From: Prevotellaceae bacterium UBA7028
GTDB lineage: Bacteria > Bacteroidota > Bacteroidia > Bacteroidales > Bacteroidaceae
NCBI GenBank assembly: GCA_002494215.1
Contig: DLBF01000063.1
Span: forward strand, 1 to 10,156
Length of the DNA: 10,156 nt
Direction of reading: 5' to 3'
The number at the start of each line of letters is the position of its first letter. Position 1 is the stretch's first letter. The translations under genes were made by a program, and so were the position numbers. The notes under the pieces were generated by a model, which was not told the origin of the DNA, searched no databases, and saw only the letters and a program-made list of their open reading frames with translations. Positions 1-6,375 of the stretch are shown one piece after another.

Positions 1-254
1 TCGAACATATATTCGCTCTTGGTGTAACCAATGCGATTAATCACTTCGCGGGCAATACGCTGAAGGTCAACGTATGCCTCTGTCTTAATCTCACCTGCCA
101 TAACAACCTGACCTGTAGTAACAAGCGTCTCGCAAGCTACCTTCGACTGAGGGTCGAAAGCCAACAGTTTGTCCAGTACGGCATCACTGATTTGATCGGC
201 CACTTTATCAGGATGGCCTTCAGAAACTGATTCGGATGTAAATAAGTATCCCAT
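1..254 (-). CDS. metK: S-adenosylmethionine synthetase, N-terminal part (cut by window edge)
   Basis: MetK makes S-adenosylmethionine from methionine and ATP in the cytoplasm, supplying methyl groups and the SAM used by enzymes such as MiaB and QueA encoded next door. The minus strand from the ATG at 254 gives 84 codons in one open frame, starting [20 protein letters not shown]. The [10 protein letters not shown] stretch (residues 8-17) is the family's N-terminal signature, with the ATP-contacting His14 and Asp16. Further typical segments follow: [25 protein letters not shown] and a tail reading [11 protein letters not shown]. The C-terminal three quarters lie outside the window. The gene runs in the same direction as the folK operon but is separated from it by about 256 bases with its own probable promoter, so it is likely an independent unit. 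Identification is essentially certain. Confidence 0.97.
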   Translation of the reverse strand, partial: MGYLFTSESVSEGHPDKVADQISDAVLDKLLAFDPQSKVACETLVTTGQVVMAGEIKTEAYVDLQRIAREVINRIGYTKSEYMF

Positions 255-255
255 A

Positions 256-285
256 ATACATTTATATATATAATTAATAATGTAT
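256..285 (-). promoter_or_regulatory. AT-rich hairpin just upstream of the metK start
   Basis: Perfect 7-bp inverted repeat ATACATT (256-262) and AATGTAT (279-285) around a T/A-only loop, ending two bases before the metK ATG. In the mRNA it would occupy the ribosome-binding zone. AT pairing makes it weak, and AT-rich leaders are normal in Bacteroidetes, so regulation is only a possibility. Confidence 0.3.
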
Positions 286-304
286 GGGGAGAGAAATAGG
301 GCAG

Positions 305-382
305 AAATGCATGAGAAACAATAGTCAGCTTCTCGTTTTAGCATTTTTTACTGTGGTTGCAAGCAGCCCAAATCTATCCACA
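305..382 (-). promoter_or_regulatory. Possible structured metK leader (two stem-loops)
   Basis: Seen in the sequence: TGTGG/CCACA arms at 378-382 and 352-356; then AAATGC/GCATTT arms at 341-346 and 305-310 enclosing a second stem, GAGAA/TTCTC, at 330-334 and 313-317. Short GGGC/GCCC segments (366-369 and 299-302) could close around the latter. The leader from the predicted start to the metK ATG would be about 137 nt, longer than needed for translation alone. A SAM-sensing or other cis-regulator is conceivable before metK, but I do not recognise any known SAM riboswitch core here. These are short stems found by eye. Confidence 0.3.
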
Positions 383-397
383 TTTAGTTTTCGGGTG

Positions 398-405
398 CAA
401 AGGTA
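398..405 (-). promoter_or_regulatory. Probable metK promoter, -7 element
   Basis: On the minus strand this reads TACCTTTG, an exact match to the Bacteroidetes -7 consensus TAnnTTTG, followed by CACCCG. Transcription would begin near 391, leaving a leader of about 137 nt before metK. No clear TTTG -33 element is visible at the expected spacing of about 19-21 bases; a heptad repeat array occupies that position. Confidence 0.6.
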
Positions 406-413
406 CGAATAAA

Positions 414-443
414 AATGAAGAGTGAAGAATGAAGAGTGAAGAA
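414..443. repeat. Tandem heptad repeat, unit AATGAAG/AGTGAAG
   Basis: Four consecutive 7-mers in strict alternation: AATGAAG, AGTGAAG, AATGAAG, AGTGAAG (414-441), then AA. Equivalently, two perfect 14-bp copies. The array sits just upstream of the predicted metK promoter, over its -33 region, and downstream of folK. It shares the core RTGAA with the arrays at 476-506 and inside miaB. Confidence 0.9.
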
Positions 444-466
444 TTTTTCGATATTTCGGAATTTCG
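443..466. repeat. Degenerate 8-bp repeat ending TTTCG, three copies
   Basis: Three adjacent octamers, ATTTTTCG, ATATTTCG and GAATTTCG, lie between the two heptad arrays and are followed by GAAAT. They share the ending TTTCG. The copies are short and imperfect, so this may be partly chance in AT-rich sequence. Confidence 0.5.
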
Positions 467-475
467 GAAATCCTA

Positions 476-506
476 ATTATGAATTGTGAATTATGAATTA
501 TGAATT
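476..506. repeat. Tandem heptad repeat, unit ATTATGA/ATTGTGA
   Basis: Reads ATTATGA, ATTGTGA, ATTATGA, ATTATGA, then ATT, i.e. four heptads with A/G variation at the fourth base. It ends four bases before the folK stop codon. The same array, differing at one unit, is found in frame inside miaB (5466-5496). I see no ordinary hairpin-plus-T-tract terminator for the operon here. Confidence 0.9.
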
Positions 507-510
507 AAAA

Positions 511-924
511 TTAATTTTTCTCTTTTATCTCGATTAAGGGTATCATCACAAAGTCACGCTCTTGCATGTGTGGATGTGGGAGAGTTAATTCGGGAGTGTT
601 CATCTCCAAATCGTCGTACATCAGGAGATCAAGATCGATGGTGCGGTCATGATATTCTCCGTTGATGCTTTTGTGGGTCCTGCCTAGGAGACGTTCTATC
701 TTCTGTGTCTCACTCAGGCATTGCAAAGGGCTGAGGGATGTCTCCACCAGGCATGCACCATTCAAGAAGGTGTTGTCGCTCTGGAATCCCCAGGGTTCCG
801 TCTCGATAAACGAGGAGGTACGCAACACCGAGCCTATGCGCTCGTTGATGAGTTCAAGGGCTCGGTGAAGCAACTCTTCTTTATTACCCAGGTTTGAACC
901 TAAACCTATATAGAGTTTATGCAT
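511..924 (-). CDS. folK: 2-amino-4-hydroxy-6-hydroxymethyldihydropteridine pyrophosphokinase (HPPK)
   Basis: FolK transfers pyrophosphate from ATP to hydroxymethyl-dihydropterin, the step before dihydropteroate synthase in folate synthesis; cytoplasmic. The 137-residue protein starts [17 protein letters not shown], with the family's GLGSNLG motif at residues 7-13. FLNGA follows at 53-57 and the IERLLGR helix at 76-82. The signature DRTIDLDLLMYDD at 93-105 carries the two magnesium-binding aspartates (Asp97 and Asp99), and LPHPHMQERDFV at 115-126 closes the family pattern. Length is slightly short but complete. The ATG at 924 overlaps the queA stop by one base (TAATG), so translation is probably coupled. 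It is the last gene of the operon. No folP or folB is visible nearby. Confidence 0.96.
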   Translation of the reverse strand: MHKLYIGLGSNLGNKEELLHRALELINERIGSVLRTSSFIETEPWGFQSDNTFLNGACLVETSLSPLQCLSETQKIERLLGRTHKSINGEYHDRTIDLDLLMYDDLEMNTPELTLPHPHMQERDFVMIPLIEIKEKN

Positions 925-2006
925 TAATCCTGCAAGATTAGCATGGCATCTCCGTAGGTACCAAAACGATAACGGTTCTCGGGATCGTTCTCGTTGTATT
1001 TCAATGCCTCCTTATATGCCATCATTACCAAATCGTACCCACCATAGGCACAAGTAAGCATCAACAGCGTACTGTAAGGCAGGTAGAAGTTGGCAATCAT
1101 AGCATCTGCCAATGTGAAGTCATAGGGCGGGAAGATGAACTTATTTGTCCATCCGTCATACTCCTTCAATTTACCATCTGCGCTGACAGCAGACTCCAAC
1201 ACTCTCTGTACGGTTGTTCCCACGGCAACAATCTTGCGACCTTCTGCCTTGGCGGTATTGATGATATCACAAGCCTTGGCATCAACGTGCATCTCCTCGC
1301 TGTCCATCTTGTGCTTGGTAAGATCCTCGACATCTATCTCACGGAAATTGCCCAAACCACAGTGCAGGGTAACATAGGCAAAGTCAATGCCCTTAATCTC
1401 CATCATCTTCATCAACTGGGGAGAAAAATGTAATCCTGCAGTAGGAGCGGTAACGGCACCTTCCTTTTCTGCGAAGATACACTGGAAGTTCTCCAGATCC
1501 TCCTTTGTTGTGGGACGCTTGATGATATGCTTGGGTATGGGAGCCTCTCCCAAAGCATAGAGGGCACGCTTGAATTCCTCGTGCGGGCCATCATATAGGA
1601 AGCGAAGTGTACGTCCACGACTGGTGGTATTGTCTATCACCTCGGCCACCATAGACTCATCCTGACCGAAATAGAGCTTGTTACCGATACGGATTTTACG
1701 AGCGGGGTCAACAAGGACATCCCAAAGGCGCATCTCTTTGTTCAGCTCACGGAGCAGGAACACCTCAATTCGGGCACCTGTCTTTTCTTTGTTGCCATAC
1801 AGACGTGCAGGGAACACCTTTGTATCGTTGAATACAAAGACATCCTTCTCGTCGAAGAATTCCAGCACATCACGGAATGATTTACGATGCTCAATGTATT
1901 TACTCTTGGCATGTACCACCATCAGGCGACAGTCGTCGCGGAAGGGAGTTGGTTCTTGAGCAATTCTCTCGTCGGTTAGTTTGTACTTGAATTGTGATAG
2001 CTTCAT
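924..2006 (-). CDS. queA: S-adenosylmethionine:tRNA ribosyltransferase-isomerase
   Basis: QueA moves the ribosyl part of SAM onto preQ1 at position 34 of tRNAs with GUN anticodons, forming epoxyqueuosine. The 360-residue protein begins [19 protein letters not shown]. Recognisable segments are [14 protein letters not shown] (58-71), [14 protein letters not shown] (182-195), [10 protein letters not shown] (212-221), [10 protein letters not shown] (232-241), [13 protein letters not shown] (260-272), [19 protein letters not shown] (289-307) and [13 protein letters not shown] (346-358). The GLGNF and KMDSE forms differ from the GAGTF and MHSE of the proteobacterial enzyme, but I associate them with Bacteroidetes QueA. 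A few extra residues (KYNENDPEN, 336-344) precede the C-terminal motif. The ATG overlaps the truB stop by four bases (ATGA). It uses the product of metK, two genes away. Confidence 0.97.
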   Translation of the reverse strand: MKLSQFKYKLTDERIAQEPTPFRDDCRLMVVHAKSKYIEHRKSFRDVLEFFDEKDVFVFNDTKVFPARLYGNKEKTGARIEVFLLRELNKEMRLWDVLVDPARKIRIGNKLYFGQDESMVAEVIDNTTSRGRTLRFLYDGPHEEFKRALYALGEAPIPKHIIKRPTTKEDLENFQCIFAEKEGAVTAPTAGLHFSPQLMKMMEIKGIDFAYVTLHCGLGNFREIDVEDLTKHKMDSEEMHVDAKACDIINTAKAEGRKIVAVGTTVQRVLESAVSADGKLKEYDGWTNKFIFPPYDFTLADAMIANFYLPYSTLLMLTCAYGGYDLVMMAYKEALKYNENDPENRYRFGTYGDAMLILQD

Positions 2007-2755
2007 GAGATTATTTCGTTTGCGTTCTTTTTATTATCGTTATCTGACTCTGTTTCTTTCTCTATTTCCTGTTTCTCCAACCATTGTGGGAAGTCCTCCA
2101 CATTCATGCAGTCCTCCACTCTTATATCCCCCACCCTGGTTCTGCGTAGGGCTATCAGGTGAGCTCCGCTCTGCAGGGCTTCTCCAATGTCCCTGGCCAA
2201 GGCCCTGATGTATGTTCCCTTGCTGCATACAACCCTGATGGTCATTTGCATGGTATCTGGGTCGAAATGTTGCAATTCTATTTCATCAATGACCAGTATC
2301 TTGGCCTTCAGCTGTACGTTTTTTCCCTTGCGAGCCAGGTCGTAGGCACGATGCCCATCTACCTTGCAGGCCGAGAAGGCTGGCGGCACCTGTTCTATCC
2401 TCCCCAGGAAATGTGTAAGTGCCTCTTCCACGAGTTCCTTTGTAATGTGCCCCGTAGGGAAGGTAGCATCTACGGCAGTCTCCAAATCGAACGACGGGGT
2501 TGTCGCTCCCAGCTGCAATGTTGCCACATATTCCTTGGTATGAGCCTGCAACTCGTCAATCCGCTTGGTAGCCTTGCCTGTGCATATAGTCACAACTCCC
2601 GTTGCCAGAGGATCCAGTGTTCCCGCATGTCCCACTTTCAACTTTCTTACCCCTATCTTATGGCAGAGCGCGCTGCGTACCTTTGCAACCAGATTGAAGC
2701 TGGTCCAGTGGAGTGGCTTGTCAAAATATAATATCTCTCCTGCCTGAAAATTCAT
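2003..2755 (-). CDS. truB: tRNA pseudouridine-55 synthase
   Basis: TruB converts uridine 55 in the T-loop of almost all tRNAs to pseudouridine. The 250-residue protein starts [19 protein letters not shown], the usual TruB N-terminus (dKP.GwTS). The catalytic motif [13 protein letters not shown] spans residues 41-53 with nucleophile Asp48. Next come [13 protein letters not shown] (84-96), where TruB proteins typically have T.T.D..G, then [22 protein letters not shown] and the tRNA-binding segment [17 protein letters not shown]. The last 20 or so residues form an acidic and asparagine-rich tail ([16 protein letters not shown]) that looks disordered. The ATG directly follows the uppP stop (TAAATG, no gap) and the stop overlaps queA, so it is embedded in the operon. 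Confidence 0.97.
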   Translation of the reverse strand: MNFQAGEILYFDKPLHWTSFNLVAKVRSALCHKIGVRKLKVGHAGTLDPLATGVVTICTGKATKRIDELQAHTKEYVATLQLGATTPSFDLETAVDATFPTGHITKELVEEALTHFLGRIEQVPPAFSACKVDGHRAYDLARKGKNVQLKAKILVIDEIELQHFDPDTMQMTIRVVCSKGTYIRALARDIGEALQSGAHLIALRRTRVGDIRVEDCMNVEDFPQWLEKQEIEKETESDNDNKKNANEIIS

Positions 2756-3619
2756 TTAATCAACCATCACTAATGAGTGACCGCTCCAGAGGAGGGCCAG
2801 AATGATGACACCTACGATGATACGGTAGACACCAAAGGCCTTGAAGCCATATTTGGCCAGGAAGTCGACAAACCATTTCATGGCCAGCAGGGCAACCACG
2901 AAGGCTACGGCACAGCCCAATGCCAGCATCAGCAGGTTATCAGTTGTGGCCCAACTGGAATCAGCCTCATCACCGAAGAACAGTTGCAGGACATCCAAGG
3001 CTGTGGCAGCTGCCATCGTAGGAACGGCCAGGAAGAATGAGAACTCGGCAGCGGCACGGCGTGTAAGTTTCTGCGCCATACCACCTACTATCGTTGCCAT
3101 AGAGCGTGAAACGCCCGGTATCATAGCTATACACTGGAACAGACCTATGCCGAAGGCACGTTTCTCCGTAAGGGCTGTCTGCTCACTTCCCTTGTTGAAC
3201 AACTTATCGCAGAAGAGCATAAAGATACCGCCCAGCACCAGCATGACGGCTACTACCTCTACGTTCTCCAGGAAACGGTCGATAAGCCCCGACATCTTGC
3301 CCACAAAGCCTATAACGATGGCGGGCACAAAGGCTACCAGCAGTTTCCAGTAGAAATCCCATTTGTACAGGAATGCCTGCAGAGCGGTACTGCCGGCAGG
3401 GGCAGGTGTTCTGTTCAGGCGGAAGAAACGGTTCCAGTACAGACAGACAACCGAAAGGATGGCACCGAACTGAATGATGATGGTGAACGCCTTGACGAAA
3501 GGCGTACTCTCCACTCCCAGCAGATTCTGCGTGATAATCATGTGCCCTGTAGAGCTTACGGGCAAGAACTCCGTCAGCCCCTCCACAATGGCAATGATAA
3601 TGGTCTCTAATACTGACAT
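2756..3619 (-). CDS. uppP: Undecaprenyl-diphosphatase (BacA/UppP family)
   Basis: UppP is an inner-membrane phosphatase that recycles undecaprenyl pyrophosphate to the monophosphate carrier used for peptidoglycan and surface-polysaccharide export; overexpression is known to give bacitracin resistance. The 287-residue protein is strongly hydrophobic throughout. Both catalytic boxes are intact: [17 protein letters not shown] (residues 13-29, with Glu13 and Glu17 corresponding to E. coli Glu17 and Glu21) and [13 protein letters not shown] (168-180, Arg172). The region around residues 71-80 ([10 protein letters not shown]) is a small loop. The ATG at 3619 lies two bases after the stop of the DUF3098 gene and the stop abuts truB. 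Length is normal for the family. Confidence 0.97.
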   Translation of the reverse strand: MSVLETIIIAIVEGLTEFLPVSSTGHMIITQNLLGVESTPFVKAFTIIIQFGAILSVVCLYWNRFFRLNRTPAPAGSTALQAFLYKWDFYWKLLVAFVPAIVIGFVGKMSGLIDRFLENVEVVAVMLVLGGIFMLFCDKLFNKGSEQTALTEKRAFGIGLFQCIAMIPGVSRSMATIVGGMAQKLTRRAAAEFSFFLAVPTMAAATALDVLQLFFGDEADSSWATTDNLLMLALGCAVAFVVALLAMKWFVDFLAKYGFKAFGVYRIIVGVIILALLWSGHSLVMVD

Positions 3620-3621
3620 CC

Positions 3622-3888
3622 TTATGCCTCCTTGCTTGTTTCGATGTTCTTTCTCTCAGCCTTCGACTTGTACATGATGGCTACCATGATGAAGACAAAA
3701 CCTGCCAAGCTAACCAATGGGGCAACCTTAATCCTACGGGCACTGAAGATATCAGCATTGAAAACGCCTTCGTAGCTTCCTTCGCCAGCCATCAGAATCA
3801 GGCCTACGATGACAATGGCCATTCCTACGGCCAGAAGGATGTAGTTTGTTTTTGTAAATGCGAAATTACCCATATCTATTCCATTCAT
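3622..3888 (-). CDS. DUF3098 family small membrane protein
   Basis: An 88-residue protein with two predicted membrane helices, about residues 16-34 ([19 protein letters not shown]) and 55-73 ([19 protein letters not shown]). Between them is a short loop ([18 protein letters not shown]), and the C-terminal tail is charged. It matches the DUF3098 family, which in Bacteroidetes typically sits directly after ftsX; the function is unknown. Position suggests a link to FtsX or the envelope, but that is inference. The open frame extends upstream to a TTG at 3906 (six more residues). I prefer the ATG at 3888, preceded by AATTAAAA, because TTG starts are rare here and the extra segment overlaps a repeat-like ATTGTGAATT. 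The gap from the ftsX stop is then 30 bases. Confidence 0.85.
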   Translation of the reverse strand: MNGIDMGNFAFTKTNYILLAVGMAIVIVGLILMAGEGSYEGVFNADIFSARRIKVAPLVSLAGFVFIMVAIMYKSKAERKNIETSKEA

Positions 3889-3918
3889 TTTTAATTCACA
3901 ATCCAAATATAGCTATTT

Positions 3919-4788
3919 CTAGTATAGCTTTTCTGATCTCATATACAATTGCCTTGTTACAGACACATACGTACAGACTATTGTAATGAAGAGTCCCACG
4001 GCCAGAACGCTGCCAGCCATGATAAGTATATTCTGCTGAGTTACATATTGCAAAATAGCCTCATCGTATCTAGCGGCCCACATAATAAGGCCAAACAGTA
4101 CAGCATCGGCTATAATGGCAGATACCAATCCTATCCAGAAACTGCTGATTAGGAAGGGCCTGCGGATGTAGCTCCACTTGGCACCCACCAGCTTCATCGT
4201 ATGAATAATGAACCTGTGGTTATATACGTTCAATTTAACGGTAGAGTTAATCAGACTCAGCGATACAACGACAAGTAAGGCTGCTATGCCCAAGAGTATT
4301 AATGAGGCACGCGTCAGGTTGTGGTTCAGGTTTTCCACCAAGTCCTTCTGGTAATAGACCTCGCTCACACGTTTCGTCTCCTTCAGTTCCTTCTCTATCC
4401 ACAGCAGACTGTCGTTGTTAGAGTATTCAGCCTTCATGCTCACCTCCATCGAAATAGAGAAGGGGTTGGCCTCCAGGAATTCAGACGGGTCCATACCCAT
4501 ACTCTCAACATGCTCCTTCAGCGCCTGCTCCTTGCTTACATAGTCAATGCTCTTAACATAGGTCTTGGCACAGAGTTTCTTCTGCAGTGCCTGCGCCTCG
4601 TCTGTAGGCGTATCTTCCTCAAGCACCACCGTTACCACCAAATTCTCTTTTACCGAGTCGCCTATCACGTTGGCCGTAAGCATCAGCAAAACCACCATAC
4701 CCAACAATATCAGTACCATAGTCGTACTGATGGTATTGGTGAATGCCTGCATTCGCCAGGATGATGTTTTCTTCTTCCTACTCTTCAT
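3919..4788 (-). CDS. ftsX: Cell-division permease FtsX
   Basis: FtsX is the membrane subunit of the FtsEX complex, which relays ATP hydrolysis to peptidoglycan hydrolases at the septum. The 289-residue protein has the family layout: a basic N-terminus (MKSRKKKTSSWR), a first membrane helix at about 16-41, an extracytoplasmic domain of about 120 residues, then three helices at about 161-181, 213-237 and 253-275. The cytoplasmic loop after helix 2 carries MKLVGAKW (198-205), a typical FtsX motif. The frame is open to a GTG at 4815, but the ATG at 4788 is the natural start and overlaps the miaB end by 11 bases. The partner ATPase gene ftsE is not in this window. It is followed by DUF3098, a usual Bacteroidetes neighbour. 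Confidence 0.94.
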   Translation of the reverse strand: MKSRKKKTSSWRMQAFTNTISTTMVLILLGMVVLLMLTANVIGDSVKENLVVTVVLEEDTPTDEAQALQKKLCAKTYVKSIDYVSKEQALKEHVESMGMDPSEFLEANPFSISMEVSMKAEYSNNDSLLWIEKELKETKRVSEVYYQKDLVENLNHNLTRASLILLGIAALLVVVSLSLINSTVKLNVYNHRFIIHTMKLVGAKWSYIRRPFLISSFWIGLVSAIIADAVLFGLIMWAARYDEAILQYVTQQNILIMAGSVLAVGLFITIVCTYVSVTRQLYMRSEKLY

Positions 4789-6109
4789 TCTTAACGATTC
4801 CCTTAAGGGTTGCACTGCTACTTTCTGTTATTGTCACTCGCACAGTCTCTCCGATGTGATGTTGTCCGCGGTCTATGATAACCACTTTATTCTGACCGGT
4901 ACGGCCAAACAACTGATCCTTGCTACGCTTGCTTACGCCCTCCAACAGTACATCAAACTCCTTGCCTATACAACGCTTATTGCACTCGGCAGAGAGTTCA
5001 TTCTGCAAAGCGATGAGCTCGTTCAGCCGGCGCACCTTCACATCCTCTGGAATATCATCGGGCAAATGCTTGCTGGCATATGTGCCAGGGCGCTCGCTGT
5101 ATTTGAACATGAAGGCACTATCATACGCACACTCCTTCATCAAACTCAGACTCAACTGATGGTCTTCCTCCGTCTCGCTACTATAGCCCACAAATATATC
5201 AGTACTGATTGCACAGTCGGGGATGATACGACGGATAGCTGCCACACGATCCAGATACCACTCACGAGTATATTTGCGATTCATCAGTTTCAGGATACGG
5301 TTGCTTCCGCTCTGAACCGGCAGATGAATATGATGACAGATATTGGGTTCCTCTGCTATTACCTGCAAGGTCTCGTCACTCATATCCTTTGGATGAGATG
5401 TAGTAAATCTCACCCTCATCTCAGGAACGGCACGTGCCACACGCCTTAATAACTCCGGAAAACCTATTATGAATTGTGAATTATGAATTGTGAATTGATA
5501 CGAGTTCACATTCTGACCCAGCAATGTCACCTCCTTGAATCCTCTGTCGGCCAAGTCGCGACACTCGCGCAGGATGCTTTCAACATCACGACTTCTCTCA
5601 CGACCTCTGGTATAGGGTACTATACAATAGTGACAGAAGTTATTGCAACCACGCATAATGGTTACAAAGCCTCCTATATGGGTTCCGCAAATACGTTGGG
5701 GGATAATATCCTTGTAGGTTTCTGTGGTAGAAAGTTCCACATTGATAGCCTTATGACCACATTCCACCTGAGCAATCAGGTCTGGCAACGACATATAGGC
5801 ATCAGGACCTACCACGATATCAGCGTGATGTTTCTCTATCAGTTCGGCCTTCACGCGTTCGGCCATACAGCCTAAAACGCCTATGATGATGCGTCTTCCC
5901 TTCTTCTGCAAGCTATAAAGGAATTCCAAGCGACTGATAATTTTCTGTTCAGCATTATCCCTGACGGAACAAGTATTCAGAAAAACGGCATCAGCCTCGT
6001 CCATATTTTCCGTCAGTTCATAGCCTGCCATACCCATCACGCTGGCTACAACTTCACTATCGGCTACATTCATCTGGCAGCCGTATGTCTCTATCAGTAA
6101 TTTCTTCAT
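4778..6109 (-). CDS. miaB: tRNA-2-methylthio-N6-dimethylallyladenosine synthase (radical SAM methylthiotransferase)
   Basis: MiaB adds a methylthio group to i6A at position 37 of tRNAs that read UNN codons, using two [4Fe-4S] clusters and SAM. The 443-residue protein shows all three domains. The N-terminal UPF0004 domain has cluster cysteines 11 (ETYGCQMN), 47 (LNTCSVR) and 81 (LGCMAER). The radical-SAM domain has the CxxxCxxC motif at 155, 159 and 162 (RGCNNFCHYC). A C-terminal TRAM domain covers the last 60 or so residues. LLGQNVNSY (197-205) and RFTTSHPKDMSDE fit MiaB rather than MtaB or RimO. Odd point: residues 206-217 (QFTIHNSQFIIG) are encoded by a 7-bp tandem repeat inserted in a loop of the radical-SAM domain. 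It is the first gene of the operon, and its stop overlaps ftsX. Confidence 0.96.
   Translation of the reverse strand: MKKLLIETYGCQMNVADSEVVASVMGMAGYELTENMDEADAVFLNTCSVRDNAEQKIISRLEFLYSLQKKGRRIIIGVLGCMAERVKAELIEKHHADIVVGPDAYMSLPDLIAQVECGHKAINVELSTTETYKDIIPQRICGTHIGGFVTIMRGCNNFCHYCIVPYTRGRERSRDVESILRECRDLADRGFKEVTLLGQNVNSYQFTIHNSQFIIGFPELLRRVARAVPEMRVRFTTSHPKDMSDETLQVIAEEPNICHHIHLPVQSGSNRILKLMNRKYTREWYLDRVAAIRRIIPDCAISTDIFVGYSSETEEDHQLSLSLMKECAYDSAFMFKYSERPGTYASKHLPDDIPEDVKVRRLNELIALQNELSAECNKRCIGKEFDVLLEGVSKRSKDQLFGRTGQNKVVIIDRGQHHIGETVRVTITESSSATLKGIVKNEE
5466..5496. repeat. In-frame tandem heptad repeat inside miaB
   Basis: Two perfect copies of ATTATGAATTGTGA (5466-5479 and 5480-5493) followed by ATT, i.e. 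four alternating heptads. On the coding strand it is read as QFTIHNSQFII. It is the same repeat as at 476-506 in the folK-metK gap, with one base difference. Because the unit is 7 bp, only changes of three units would keep miaB in frame. Confidence 0.92.
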
Positions 6110-6120
6110 TTAAAACCGAA

Positions 6121-6135
6121 AGCGCATTTCGCGCT
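6121..6135 (-). promoter_or_regulatory. Small hairpin in the miaB leader
   Basis: AGCGC (6121-6125) and GCGCT (6131-6135) form a 5-bp GC-rich stem with a 5-base loop, between the predicted transcription start and the miaB ATG at 6109. It is short and could be chance. Confidence 0.3.
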
Positions 6136-6136
6136 G

Positions 6137-6144
6137 CAAAGGTA
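6137..6144 (-). promoter_or_regulatory. Probable promoter of the miaB-folK operon, -7 element
   Basis: Minus-strand TACCTTTG matches the Bacteroidetes -7 consensus TAnnTTTG and is followed by CAGCGCG, as the metK element is followed by CACCCG. Transcription would start near 6130, giving a leader of about 20 bases. No convincing -33 TTTG is seen upstream (the region is GGCAAAAAAGCAG). Confidence 0.6.
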
Positions 6145-6321
6145 CTGCTTTTTTGCCACATTTCGCTTGTTTTTCCTCAGAAATGCCTTTCCAATCGCTA
6201 TAATTAAGTTAAAAAGTGTGAATTTAATGCGATTTTCATGCTTATATCCTTGTCTGTTTGCTTAATTATCCCGTATTTTGCATTACATTAGATTTTTTCA
6301 TAGTTAAGGTTTAGTTTTAAG

Positions 6322-6358
6322 AAGTAAGGGAGCTGTGAAGTCCCCTTACTTTATTTTT
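6322..6358. terminator. Hairpin terminator, possibly bidirectional
   Basis: Perfect 9-bp arms AAGTAAGGG (6322-6330) and CCCTTACTT (6343-6351) with a 12-base loop. It lies 24 bases past the stop of the upstream minus-strand gene, so it most simply ends the 9244-6376 unit. However, the T-rich tract (TTTATTTTTAT) follows the stem on the plus strand, while on the minus strand the stem is followed by CTTAAAAC. It would therefore work better for plus-strand transcripts, although no plus-strand gene is visible upstream. Confidence 0.65.
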
Positions 6359-6375
6359 ATATACCTACCCCGTTA

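Noticed and set aside
255..400. Known SAM riboswitch in the metK leader
   Set aside because: I could not match the conserved core of any SAM riboswitch class I know; only generic stem-loops are visible.
1989..1998. GAATTGTGAT near the queA start, considered as another heptad copy
   Set aside because: It encodes the conserved QueA N-terminus ([10 protein letters not shown]) and has no tandem neighbour, so the match is explained by coding.
2159..2731. 190-codon plus-strand frame opposite truB
   Set aside because: Fully antisense to truB, with no family resemblance and no promoter or spacing support.
3889..3906. Upstream TTG start for the DUF3098 gene
   Set aside because: A rare start codon; it adds six residues from repeat-like sequence, and the ATG at 3888 gives a normal family N-terminus.
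4789..4815. Upstream GTG start for ftsX
   Set aside because: It would lengthen the overlap with miaB to 38 bases, while the ATG at 4788 gives a typical basic FtsX N-terminus.
4565..5449. Long plus-strand open frame (294 codons) opposite ftsX and miaB
   Set aside because: It lies antisense to two confidently identified genes, has no recognisable domain, and spans their junction; it is a shadow of minus-strand codon use.
6204..6301. Two 11-codon minus-strand frames (MKKSNVMQNTG and MKIALNSHFLT) upstream of miaB, considered as leader peptides
   Set aside because: They lie upstream of the predicted miaB transcription start near 6130 and have no other support.
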